Assembly: GCF_009650605.1 (NCBI RefSeq)
Contig: NZ_WAJT01000001.1
Coordinates: forward strand, 1,612,001-1,676,000
Source of the DNA: Labrenzia sp. CE80
Lineage (GTDB): Bacteria; Pseudomonadota; Alphaproteobacteria; Rhizobiales; Stappiaceae
Length of the DNA: 64,000 nucleotides
Reading direction: 5' to 3'
The notes beneath the pieces were generated by a model. It searched no databases and had not been told where the DNA came from. It worked only from the letters and a program-made list of their open reading frames with translations. Of the stretch, positions 40,615 to 49,596 are shown one piece after another. The first letter of the stretch is position 1; the number at the start of each line of letters is the position of its first letter. Both the position numbers and the translations under genes were made by a program.

Positions 40615-42141
40615 TCAAGTGGGCAGAACGGCGATCATGCCTTTCGAGCCAATAAGCTTGGCAAACTGTCCGAGACGTTTGCGCAGGCGCTCGCCTTCAA
40701 AGGTCGACAAATTGGCCGGCAGCCGCAGGATAACCATTTCATCATCAGCAAGAACGGACGTCTGTGGCAGAACACCGGGCATTGAGGCACTCAACAAGGA
40801 AGCCACCCGAAGCGCCGCGCCCAGGATCCGCGCACGTTGGCTGAGGCGCTCTGTCGATAGCTTCCGGACCACAGGTGAAAGCCCGTCCTCGTTCAGGCCC
40901 TGGTGACGATAGAAGACGGAGGCTGCCAGATAGGCACGTGCGGCATGATCCAATCCGACGAAGGCGGCATTGGAGATAATGTTGAGGCTCTGCTCGCCAC
41001 GGTAGTCTGGATGAGCGCGCCAACCGATGTCGGACAGAAGACAGGCCGCGTGGCGCAGGTGCCGCTCCTGTTCCGTTTCCTCGATCTCGAGCGCGTCAAA
41101 AATACCGTCCGTCCACGCGATCAGTTCCTCTGCGTGTTCCGGCGAGCGCGCGCGCAAAATCGAAAGCTCTCGGGCAGCCTCGATCACCGGATCCTGCGCC
41201 TGGATTTCAGCTGGCAGCTTTTCATGCAGAAGTCCCTCGCGCACGCCCGTGGCCGACAAGACGACCTTGTCAGCGCGCATGGAGCGCAGGATCTGTTCCA
41301 GAACAACAGCGCCAAAGGGCACGAGTGCGCGGCGCTGCTTGGACACAACCTCGGCTGAATCGACGCCTTCCAGGTTGACCTTCTGAAGCGACTTGCAGAA
41401 GGCAATGGCCTCTTCGCCGTCGATCTCGTAGTTGTGCATCACGTGGAGCGGATATTTCTTCTGCTGCTGGTGCAGCCGCGCAAGAGAGCGCCAGGTGCCG
41501 CCGACCGCATAAAATACGCGCTCGCCATCGGCCATATCCGGCCACTTGTAGTCGGAGAGGCATTCTTCGGCGATTTTCTGCGCCTTGGAGATTTTGCCGT
41601 CGGCCTCTTCCTGAATGCGCAGGCCACCTAGCGGAAACGTGGTGCCCTTGCCCGGTTTGTCGCCGGCCAATTGCACAAGCTCAAGACTGCCGCCCCCCAT
41701 ATCGCCAACGATGCCGCGCGGTTCCCAGAAACCGGCGACGACACCAAGAGCTGAATAATAAGCCTCTTCGTTGCCGTTGAGGATCCGAACAGGCTCGCCC
41801 AAGACGTCTTCCACGCGCGCAACGAATTCGGCCCCGTTTTCTGCATCACGCGCGGCGGCGGTGGCAATTACATGGGTCTCCTGAACCCCGATGTGATCTG
41901 ACAGCGCGCGAAAGCGATCCAGAGCACCGAGCGCGAGTTGAACCGATTCATCAGAAAGCCGGCCAGTTGCGGCGATGCCACGGCCCAGTCCTGCGAGCAC
42001 TTTCTCGTTGAAGAGCATGGTCGGCGTCCGCGCCTTGCGCTCATAGACAACCAAACGCACGGAGTTGGACCCGATGTCCACCACAGCGATGGGACCTGAG
42101 CCATTGAGCCGACCCCGGGCCGGAGAAAAACGATCAGTCAT
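40615..42141 (-). CDS. ppx: Exopolyphosphatase (Ppx/GppA family)
   Basis: A 508-residue protein of the actin-like Ppx/GppA fold. The phosphate-1 motif VVDIGSNSVRLVVYE is at about residues 17-32 and the phosphate-2 motif IVGDMGGGSLELVQL at about 140-155. A C-terminal HD-like helical region (residues 320-450) follows. It removes phosphate from polyphosphate or hydrolyses pppGpp. The start is ATG 42141, 17 bases after the ppk stop, so ppk and ppx are coupled, which lets polyphosphate synthesis and breakdown share control. Confidence 0.92.
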   Translation of the reverse strand: MTDRFSPARGRLNGSGPIAVVDIGSNSVRLVVYERKARTPTMLFNEKVLAGLGRGIAATGRLSDESVQLALGALDRFRALSDHIGVQETHVIATAAARDAENGAEFVARVEDVLGEPVRILNGNEEAYYSALGVVAGFWEPRGIVGDMGGGSLELVQLAGDKPGKGTTFPLGGLRIQEEADGKISKAQKIAEECLSDYKWPDMADGERVFYAVGGTWRSLARLHQQQKKYPLHVMHNYEIDGEEAIAFCKSLQKVNLEGVDSAEVVSKQRRALVPFGAVVLEQILRSMRADKVVLSATGVREGLLHEKLPAEIQAQDPVIEAARELSILRARSPEHAEELIAWTDGIFDALEIEETEQERHLRHAACLLSDIGWRAHPDYRGEQSLNIISNAAFVGLDHAARAYLAASVFYRHQGLNEDGLSPVVRKLSTERLSQRARILGAALRVASLLSASMPGVLPQTSVLADDEMVILRLPANLSTFEGERLRKRLGQFAKLIGSKGMIAVLPT

Positions 42142-42158
42142 TTCGTCCAATTTTCGCC

Positions 42159-44378
42159 TTAGCCCCGTTCCGGGCGCTTTAGAAACGGACGCGGGCGATC
42201 GCTCTTGAGCGACTTTCCACGACCGGACAGTGACGGATTTGTCATGAAATAGCGATGGGCATTGAAGGGCTCCTCGCTCGGCGCGGGAACAACCCGTTCA
42301 TGGCTGCCGTCTGGAAGGATGCGCCAACTTTGCTGGTTGTCCTTGAGGTTGGCGACCATGATCTGGTCAAGGACCTGTTCGTGCACCGTTGCAGTCTGCA
42401 GCGGCACCAGAACCTCTACACGGCGGTCGATGTTGCGCGGCATCAGATCGGCGGAACCGATGTAAACATGCGCCTGCGGCGACGGCAGACCGTGCCCGTT
42501 GCCGAAACAGAAGATCCGAGAATGTTCGAGAAAGCGCCCGACGATGGATTTGACCCGGATGTTCTCCGACAGGCCGGGGATGCCAGGACGGAGACAGCAA
42601 ATTCCGCGGATGATCAGGTCGATCTGAACGCCGGCTTCACTGGCGCGGTAGAGCGCGTCGATGATCTGAGGATCGACGAGTGAGTTCATCTTCATCCAGA
42701 TCTGCGCCGGGCGTCCCGCCTTGGCATGGCCGATCTCAGCTTCTGTCAGCTCCAGCATACGCGAGCGCAAATTCACGGGAGATACCGCAAGAGCCTTCAA
42801 CTCCGCAGGTTCTGCATAGCCGGTGATGTAGTTGAAGACGCGAGCTGCCTCCTGGGCGATGTTCGGGTCGTCGGTAAAGAACGACAAATCCTCGTAAATC
42901 CGGGCGGTGATCGGGTGATAGTTGCCGGTACCGATGTGGCAATAGGTCTTGAGCTCACCGTGCTCGCGGCGCACCACCATGGACAACTTCGAGTGCGTCT
43001 TCAGCTCGATAAAGCCGAAGACGACCTGAACACCGGCGCGTTCCAGATCACGTGCCCATTTGATGTTGGCCGCTTCATCAAAGCGGGCCTTCAACTCGAC
43101 GAGTGCGGTCACCGATTTGCCTGCTTCCGCTGCCTCGGCCAGAGCCTTGACGATGGGCGAGTTGTTTGATGTGCGATAGAGCGTCTGCTTGATCGCAACA
43201 ACATCGGGATCCTGCGCGGCCTGCCGCAGATACTGAACGACCACATCGAAGGATTCATAGGGGTGATGGACAACGATGTCCTTCTGCCGGATCGCGGCGA
43301 AACAATCGCCGCCGTGTTCGCGGATCCGCTCCGGGAAACGGGCCGTGTAGGGCTCGAACTTGAGATCATTGCGCTCAAGATCGACCAGCTGCGACAGATT
43401 GTTAAGCGCAAGAAGACCATCAGCAAGGAAGATCTCATGCTGCTCGACATCCAGTGCGTCGGCAACGAATTCGCGCAGGGCTGACGGCGTTGTGTCCTGG
43501 ATTTCGAGGCGGATGACTGATCCGCGGCGTCGGCGCTTCAATGCGCTTTCGAACAGACGCACCAGATCTTCTGCTTCTTCTTCAATTTCCAGGTCACTGT
43601 CGCGAATGACACGAAAGGCGCCTTTTCCGAGGATCTCGTAACCCGGAAAGAGTCTGGCAATGAAAAGGCCGATAACGCGTTCGATGGCAACGAAACGGGA
43701 CGCTCCTTCAGCACCGTTTGGTAGCTGCACGAAGCGAGCGACCTGGCCGGGAATACGAAGCAAGGCAATCATCCCGCGTCCGCCACCTATCGGTGCCAGC
43801 TGGAAGACGATCGAAAAACCCAGGTTGGGAATGAACGGGAAAGGGTGAGCCGGATCGATCGCCAGCGGCGTCAGCACCGGAAATATGTAGGACAGGAAAT
43901 AGTCTTCCAGCCATGACCGGTCCTCATCGCTGATCGTCCGGGTGTCGAGGATCTCAATGCCCTTTTCCGCAACTTCCGCCCTGAGCTCACGCCAGATCAA
44001 CTGCTGCGACGCCTGCAGGCCGCGCACCGCTTCGGAGATCTTTTCGAGTTGCTCGGCCGGGCCGAGACCATCATCCGAGCGATGGGTCACGTCCGCCCTT
44101 TGCTGACCGCGCAGACCCGCAACGCGTACCATGAAGAACTCATCGAGATTGTTCGCGGAGATGGACAGGAAACGAACCCGCTCAAGAAGCGGGTGGTTGC
44201 GGTTCATCGCTTCTTCGAGAACCCTGTGATTGAACTGAAGCCATGACAGTTCCCGGTTCATGAACCGGGCGGGAGAATTCGCAAGATCGCTAATCTCGGT
44301 TCCCGGATCCGTCGTCAGCGAGTTGGGGGCGCTCGCCGATGCCTCAACTGCCTTTGTTAGATCGACGTTCTCGTTCAT
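42159..44378 (-). CDS. ppk: Polyphosphate kinase 1
   Basis: A 739-residue PPK1. The start ATG 44378 has ggag upstream and gives the usual form. The N-terminal domain has ELSWLQFNHRVLEEA, the head domain follows, and the two C-terminal PLD-like domains carry YCHIGTGNYHPITARIYEDLSFF with the phospho-accepting His, and VYIGSADLMPRNIDRRVEVLVP. It makes polyphosphate from ATP. It follows hdaA by 90 bases and precedes ppx, as in many alphaproteobacteria. Confidence 0.95.
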   Translation of the reverse strand: MNENVDLTKAVEASASAPNSLTTDPGTEISDLANSPARFMNRELSWLQFNHRVLEEAMNRNHPLLERVRFLSISANNLDEFFMVRVAGLRGQQRADVTHRSDDGLGPAEQLEKISEAVRGLQASQQLIWRELRAEVAEKGIEILDTRTISDEDRSWLEDYFLSYIFPVLTPLAIDPAHPFPFIPNLGFSIVFQLAPIGGGRGMIALLRIPGQVARFVQLPNGAEGASRFVAIERVIGLFIARLFPGYEILGKGAFRVIRDSDLEIEEEAEDLVRLFESALKRRRRGSVIRLEIQDTTPSALREFVADALDVEQHEIFLADGLLALNNLSQLVDLERNDLKFEPYTARFPERIREHGGDCFAAIRQKDIVVHHPYESFDVVVQYLRQAAQDPDVVAIKQTLYRTSNNSPIVKALAEAAEAGKSVTALVELKARFDEAANIKWARDLERAGVQVVFGFIELKTHSKLSMVVRREHGELKTYCHIGTGNYHPITARIYEDLSFFTDDPNIAQEAARVFNYITGYAEPAELKALAVSPVNLRSRMLELTEAEIGHAKAGRPAQIWMKMNSLVDPQIIDALYRASEAGVQIDLIIRGICCLRPGIPGLSENIRVKSIVGRFLEHSRIFCFGNGHGLPSPQAHVYIGSADLMPRNIDRRVEVLVPLQTATVHEQVLDQIMVANLKDNQQSWRILPDGSHERVVPAPSEEPFNAHRYFMTNPSLSGRGKSLKSDRPRPFLKRPERG

Positions 44379-44468
44379 CCCCGTCTCCTTCACGCTGGCA
44401 GTTTCCAGCGTACAACCTGATTTCCTGAAACCTGGACAGACGGACTGCCCAGCGCCGTTTCAAACGTT

Positions 44469-45152
44469 TCAGCCGTTGCCCGCCTGTACGACTTCGAGCA
44501 CCCTTCCCGCAAGAGGCTTTGTGATCTTCACGCGGCCTGCAAGTGCTTCCCGATCAATGGCTTCCACAGCCCGGCCCGCAACCCCCAAAGACCGCTCCAT
44601 ACGGACAACCAGATATTCGACTACTCCCGGATCAATGACAATTTGACGATCTGCGAAGAGTTTCACCAGGACTTGGCGCAAGAGATTGTCGTCCGGCTCA
44701 AGAATTTCGACGGGTGTTGCGGCCCTCAGCCGAGACACCAGGTCCGGAAGGGTCAGGTTCCAGGCCGTGGGCCAGGTACGGCTGGTGATCAGAACGCGTA
44801 CGCCCGCCTGACGGGCGGCATTGAGCAGATGAAACAAGGCCGTCTCATCCACACCTTTATGCGCATCTTCCAGAGCAACCGCACCAGCGGCAACCAAGCC
44901 CGTCACACCTTCGACGGTCAGATCTGCAGCCGCCAGGACCGCTGCGCCTGTATCCTCATGCCATGCTTTCACCAGATGGGTCTTGCCGGCGCCGACCGGT
45001 CCGGCCAGGACAACAACGGCCGAGGGCCAGTCCGGCCAGCGTTCCAGGAGATCGAACGCGGCGCGGTTGGAGCTGCCAACGAGGTAGTCATCCCGGCCTA
45101 GCGCCTGCTCGTGCGGCAATTCCAAGGGCAGCTGACGAGGTGGTTCCGCCAT
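44469..45152 (-). CDS. hdaA: HdaA, DnaA-homologous inactivator of replication initiation
   Basis: A 227-residue AAA+ protein related to DnaA but lacking its DNA-binding domain IV. The short N-terminal clamp-binding element QLPLEL is at residues 7-12, and the P-loop is GPVGAGKTHL at about 51-60. The sensor and lid regions follow (ILITSR-type stretch near 120, then MERSLGVAGRAVEAID). With the beta clamp it stimulates ATP hydrolysis by DnaA. It sits between perM and ppk in the order known from rhizobia and Caulobacter relatives. Confidence 0.92.
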   Translation of the reverse strand: MAEPPRQLPLELPHEQALGRDDYLVGSSNRAAFDLLERWPDWPSAVVVLAGPVGAGKTHLVKAWHEDTGAAVLAAADLTVEGVTGLVAAGAVALEDAHKGVDETALFHLLNAARQAGVRVLITSRTWPTAWNLTLPDLVSRLRAATPVEILEPDDNLLRQVLVKLFADRQIVIDPGVVEYLVVRMERSLGVAGRAVEAIDREALAGRVKITKPLAGRVLEVVQAGNG

Positions 45153-45164
45153 ATCTTAAAGCGC

Positions 45165-46250
45165 CTATTCCTCCGGGGCCGCCTCCTGGCGACCGGTCCC
45201 CGTGTACAATGGGCTCGCTAGGTACTGCCTCAGGGCAAAACGCGCAAGTACACCGATCATGGCGGCTGCGGGAACAGCGATCAGCATCCCCACAAATCCA
45301 AAGAGATATCCAAAGGCAAACAACGCAAACATCAAAGCGACCGGATGCAAGCCCGTGCTCTCTCCGACCAATTTGGGCTGAAGGACATTTCCCTCCAGAA
45401 ACTGGCCAACCGCAAAGATGATACCAACCACAACGATCATGGTCCAATCTGGCCAGAACTGAACCAAAGCAACTCCGAGCGACACGATAAATCCAAGCCC
45501 AGCGCCCACAAAGGGAATAAAGCTGACAAGCCCAGCTCCCATACCGATGAGAAGGCCAAAGTTCAGACCGGCCAGCATGAGGCTAATCGCATAAAACAAA
45601 CCAAGGAGCACACAGACCGAGACCTGACCACGTACGAAGCCAGCAACGGCCGTATCCATCTCTTCTGCGAGAGAACGGATGGTGGAAAGGTGCTGGCGGG
45701 GCAACCAGCCGTCGATCCGCGCGACCATACGATCCCAGTCGAGCAGCAGATAAAACGCAACGACTGGCGTGACCACGAAGAGCGACAGCACGGAGAGAAG
45801 TGCCTGTCCACCGCTCCAGATCGATTTGGCAAGCCCCGCAACCCATCCAGCGCCCTGACCAATCAGATCGCCCATGGACGACTGCAGGTCATCCCCCGTC
45901 AAACCGGACATGCCAAGCAACCGCTCTCCAAGATTACTCGAGAGGAGGCCTTGAAGCTGCTTGACCAATTCGGGAAGTTTTTCCAGGAATGTCGCGAGCT
46001 GGTTCCCAAGAACCGGCAGCACCATCAGGAAAAACATGACAAGAGCGACGACGAAAGCGAAGAGGATGCAGAGCGTCGCCCAAAGACGCCCCATACCCTT
46101 TGTTTCGAGCCAGTCACAAACCGGGTCGAGCAGGTAGGCGACGGCCATGCCGGCCACAAATGGCAGCAGCACCTCAGAGAAGACCATCATGAACGCGATG
46201 AAAGCAATCAGCGACAGCAGCCAGAACTGAACTTGTCGGCGAAGGTTCAT
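45165..46250 (-). CDS. AI-2E family (PerM-like) membrane transporter
   Basis: A 361-residue membrane protein with about eight helices. The start ATG 46250 follows ggagag with good spacing; the longer reading is rejected. Typical features are the AYLLDPVCDWLE segment after helix 2, the amphipathic KLPELVKQLQGLLSSNLGERLLG region (residues 95-130) and the C-terminal GNVLQPKLVGESTGLHPVALMFALFAFG. The family includes permeases of unclear substrate and AI-2 exporters. It leads the perM-hdaA-ppk-ppx operon, divergent from purM. Confidence 0.85.
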   Translation of the reverse strand: MNLRRQVQFWLLSLIAFIAFMMVFSEVLLPFVAGMAVAYLLDPVCDWLETKGMGRLWATLCILFAFVVALVMFFLMVLPVLGNQLATFLEKLPELVKQLQGLLSSNLGERLLGMSGLTGDDLQSSMGDLIGQGAGWVAGLAKSIWSGGQALLSVLSLFVVTPVVAFYLLLDWDRMVARIDGWLPRQHLSTIRSLAEEMDTAVAGFVRGQVSVCVLLGLFYAISLMLAGLNFGLLIGMGAGLVSFIPFVGAGLGFIVSLGVALVQFWPDWTMIVVVGIIFAVGQFLEGNVLQPKLVGESTGLHPVALMFALFAFGYLFGFVGMLIAVPAAAMIGVLARFALRQYLASPLYTGTGRQEAAPEE

Positions 46251-46526
46251 ATCAGTCTCTCCATGTTCGTGCGGTTCGGCTCTGTCAGAGCCCGTGGACT
46301 GTTCAGGCACTCAAGCTCTCTCGCACTTAGGAATGTCGACCGGCAAAGGTCAAGACCGCAACGCAGTCCGGCATCCTGTCGCAAACGTTCACTGGATCGG
46401 GCATTTGCGGGCTCTTCCACCTGTTTCCGCTACGCCTGTGCCTGCCCTCCCCTTGTATTCGGCGAAGACAGCCTGTAAGCGCGTGCGTATCTGTTTGGAT
46501 CCAAGCCGCATGCATCGGAGAGCCTC

Positions 46527-47609
46527 ATGAGCGACACCAAGCCCTCTGGAGATAACGGTCTGACCTATGCCCAGTCCGGCGTCGACATCGATGCAGGCAA
46601 TGAGCTCGTTCGGCGCATCAAGCCTCTGGTCAAGGCAACGTCCCGCCCGGGCGCTGACAGCGATATTGGCGGCTTTGGCGGCCTCTTCGACGTCAAGGGC
46701 GCCGGCTTCAAGGATCCGATCCTGGTTGCTGCCAATGACGGTGTCGGCACAAAGCTCAAGATCGCCATCGATACGCGGCAGCATCGAACGGTCGGGATCG
46801 ACCTGGTTGCTATGTGCGTCAATGATTTGATCGTTCAGGGCGCAGAGCCCCTGTTCTTTCTCGACTACTTTGCCTGTGGTGCGCTCGATCTCGAGACGGC
46901 GACCGATGTGGTGGCCGGGATTGCAGACGGCTGCAAGATGGCGGGATCGGCTCTCATCGGCGGTGAGACGGCCGAGATGCCGGGCATGTACGCTGAAGAC
47001 GACTATGACCTCGCAGGCTTCTCTGTAGGCGCTGTCGAGCGAGGAGAGATACTGCCACGCAAGAATGTCGGTGCTGGCGACGTCCTTCTGGGCCTCGCGT
47101 CGTCCGGCGTCCACTCCAATGGCTATTCCCTTGTTCGCAAGATCGTCGAGCTGTCAGGTCTCTCATGGGAGGACCCAGCTCCTTTCGCTGATGGCAAGTC
47201 CCTTGGCGAAGCGCTGATGACGCCGACCAAGATCTACGTAAAGCCGCTGCTTGCTGCTTTAAAGGCTTCTTCAGGCATCAAGGCACTCGCCCATATCACC
47301 GGCGGTGGACTTCCGGAAAACCTGCCTCGGGTCCTGCCGACTTACACTTCTGCGACAATCGATCTCGGCGCGATTGATTGCCCCCCTGTCTTCAATTGGC
47401 TTTCCAAGTCCGGTGGTGTTGCCGAAGCAGAGATGCTGCGCACCTTTAACTGCGGGGTCGGCATGGTTGTCGTTGTAGCCGCGGATGAAGCCGACAAGAT
47501 CAGCGAAATCCTCACCGGTGAAGGCGAGACAGTTTTCCGTATCGGTGAAATTTCCGACGCTGGTGACGCGCCGGTTGTCTTTGCAAATTCCCTGGGACTT
47601 GGCGAATGA
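46527..47609 (+). CDS. purM: Phosphoribosylformylglycinamidine cyclo-ligase
   Basis: A 360-residue AIR synthetase, the fifth step of purine synthesis. It has the family start (TYAQSGVDIDAGNELVRRIKP), the ANDGVGTKLKIA segment near residue 72 and GGETAEMPGMY near residue 147, which bind ATP and substrate. RBS ggagag lies before ATG 46527. It overlaps purN by four bases and is divergent from the AI-2E family gene across about 275 bases in which no other feature could be supported. Confidence 0.95.
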   Translation: MSDTKPSGDNGLTYAQSGVDIDAGNELVRRIKPLVKATSRPGADSDIGGFGGLFDVKGAGFKDPILVAANDGVGTKLKIAIDTRQHRTVGIDLVAMCVNDLIVQGAEPLFFLDYFACGALDLETATDVVAGIADGCKMAGSALIGGETAEMPGMYAEDDYDLAGFSVGAVERGEILPRKNVGAGDVLLGLASSGVHSNGYSLVRKIVELSGLSWEDPAPFADGKSLGEALMTPTKIYVKPLLAALKASSGIKALAHITGGGLPENLPRVLPTYTSATIDLGAIDCPPVFNWLSKSGGVAEAEMLRTFNCGVGMVVVVAADEADKISEILTGEGETVFRIGEISDAGDAPVVFANSLGLGE

Positions 47610-48262
47610 GCCCCCGCAAAAAGGTCGCGGTGCTGATTTCCGGGCGCGGCAGCAACATGATGTCGCTTATTTCCGCGGCCATGTCGCCTAGCTACCCGGC
47701 AGAGATCGGTCTTGTGGTTTCCAACAAGCCCGACGCCGCAGGGCTGGCCAAAGCAGCTGATCTTGGTATCAAGACCGCGGTAGTGGATCACAGGGACTAC
47801 AAGGGCGACCGTGAGGCTTTCGAGCATGCTCTCAATGCCCTCCTGAAGGACAATGCCATCGAACTGGTGGCACTCGCCGGCTTCCTGCGCCTGCTCACGC
47901 CTTTTTTGGTCAACGAGTGGCGCGACCGCATGATCAACATTCACCCGGCGCTGCTTCCGAGCTTCAAGGGTCTCAACACCCACGAGCGGGCGCTGGATGA
48001 AGGCGTCAAGCTGCATGGCGCCACCGTGCACTTCGTCTCAGCGGAAATGGATGACGGTCCGATCATCATGCAAGGGGCCGTGCCCGTGCTCGAGGGCGAC
48101 ACACCTGACACTCTCGGTGCTCGCGTCCTTGGCGTCGAGCATCAGATCTACCCCAAGGCGCTTGAACTGGTTGCAAACGGCAAGGCCAAGGTCAAGGGCC
48201 AGAAAGTGTCGACCACTAACAGTGACACTTCCGGGTCTGACGCTCTGATTTCTCCCGCGTAA
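47606..48262 (+). CDS. purN: Phosphoribosylglycinamide formyltransferase
   Basis: A 218-residue GAR transformylase using 10-formyltetrahydrofolate. The start motif KKVAVLISGRGSNMMSLI (residues 4-21), the catalytic NIHPALLPSFKGLNTHERAL segment (Asn, His) and VHFVSAEMDDGPIIMQ with the catalytic Asp are all present. ATG 47606 overlaps the purM stop, so the two genes are translationally coupled. The 197-base gap after it (48263-48459) shows no other feature beyond a weak tgcgc/gcgca hairpin. Confidence 0.95.
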   Translation: MSPRKKVAVLISGRGSNMMSLISAAMSPSYPAEIGLVVSNKPDAAGLAKAADLGIKTAVVDHRDYKGDREAFEHALNALLKDNAIELVALAGFLRLLTPFLVNEWRDRMINIHPALLPSFKGLNTHERALDEGVKLHGATVHFVSAEMDDGPIIMQGAVPVLEGDTPDTLGARVLGVEHQIYPKALELVANGKAKVKGQKVSTTNSDTSGSDALISPA

Positions 48263-48459
48263 CGCTTTTTCCATTTCAAATGCGCTCCGGAAACCTGCGG
48301 CGCAATCGGGCTTGCTCCTGACATATCGTTGTCAGGAGGCTACGTGCCGTCGTCCGTTTTCAGCCCTTTGCCGTCTTGCCGATCACGACCTGCGGATGTC
48401 ATCAGAGCTGTGTTCTCCGGACCTGTCCGGACCTCTTCACCTCACAGGGACGCGCCCAA

Positions 48460-49584
48460 ATGGCTGAGCCACTGAAATACCTTTTCAATGACGCACTGGT
48501 CGAAGGCATGGCGGACCATTTCTCACGCCATTGCTCTGGCTTTGATGCAAGGGGCTTCCAGCAGAGCGTTCTGGATGGCTTCGACGAACTGGAGTTGAAA
48601 CAGCGCTCCAACCGGGTGCTCGAGGGACTGAAAACCTATCTGCCCGAGGACTACGAAAAAACGGCGGAGACCTTTCTCGCTTCGCTTGCTCCTGATGACG
48701 ATGCCGATCTTGCAGGTGCGACGATTACAGAGGCGGGAATCGCAGGCTGGGCGATTGCGCCCATGTGCGACTATGCCGGCCAGTTTGGCGCGGGCCATTT
48801 CGAAACGTCTATGAACCTGATGAAGGAGCTGACCAAGCGCCTTACAGCAGAGTTCGGCATCCGCTACATCCTCCTGCGCGAGCCGGAACGGTGTCTTCAA
48901 ACGCTGGCAGGCTGGATCAACGACCCGAGCCGTCATGTACGCCGCCTCATCTCGGAGGGCACACGTCCCCGTCTGCCCTGGGCGATGCGATTGCCTGCTT
49001 TTATTGCCGACCCCGCGCCTGTCCTGCCTTTGCTAGAAGCACTCAGGGATGACCGCGAGGAATATGTTCGCCGGTCGGTCGCCAATCATTTGAACGACAT
49101 TTCCAAGGACCACCCGGATGTCATCGCAAATCTTGCCCGGCGCTGGAAGGACAATGGGGACAGAAACAGAGGCCGGTTGATCAAACACGCTTGCCGCAGT
49201 CTCATCAAACAGGGCCACCCGGGCACGTTGTCGGCCCTGGGGTATGGCAGCCCGCAAATCTCAGTCGAGGCGTTTCATGCCACTGAGAGGGTCACCCTCG
49301 GCGACGCCATTGCGTTCGGCATTACACTCAAGTCAACAGCGGAAACGAAACAGCCTCTGGTGGTCGATTTCGTCATCCATCATCGCAAGGCCAACGGCAA
49401 AACCTCCCCCAAGGTTTTTAAATGGAAAACCTTCGAACTTGAGCCCGATCAAGACATCCGTCTGGTGAAACGGCACAGTATTCGCCCGATCACCACCCGC
49501 ACCTATTATCCCGGGACACATGCGATTGAAGTTCAGGTCAACGGACAGAGCGTCGCAACGACCGACTTCGAACTGGAGGTTTGA
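48460..49584 (+). CDS. AlkC-like DNA alkylation repair protein with C-terminal Ig-like domain
   Basis: A 374-residue HEAT-like repeat protein. The start is ATG 48460 behind aggga, giving the family N-terminus (MAEPLKYLFNDALVEGMADH). The repeats run to about residue 260 and include the very conserved HVRRLISEGTRPRLPWAMRL and YVRRSVANHLNDISKDHPDV segments of the AlkC branch. The last ~100 residues (VTLGDAIAFGITLKSTAE to the end) form a beta-rich, immunoglobulin-like domain known from some AlkC proteins. It would excise alkylated bases such as 3-methylcytosine or 3-methyladenine. It follows purN without an obvious link. Confidence 0.85.
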   Translation: MAEPLKYLFNDALVEGMADHFSRHCSGFDARGFQQSVLDGFDELELKQRSNRVLEGLKTYLPEDYEKTAETFLASLAPDDDADLAGATITEAGIAGWAIAPMCDYAGQFGAGHFETSMNLMKELTKRLTAEFGIRYILLREPERCLQTLAGWINDPSRHVRRLISEGTRPRLPWAMRLPAFIADPAPVLPLLEALRDDREEYVRRSVANHLNDISKDHPDVIANLARRWKDNGDRNRGRLIKHACRSLIKQGHPGTLSALGYGSPQISVEAFHATERVTLGDAIAFGITLKSTAETKQPLVVDFVIHHRKANGKTSPKVFKWKTFELEPDQDIRLVKRHSIRPITTRTYYPGTHAIEVQVNGQSVATTDFELEV

Positions 49585-49596
49585 TCTACCGTCGCT

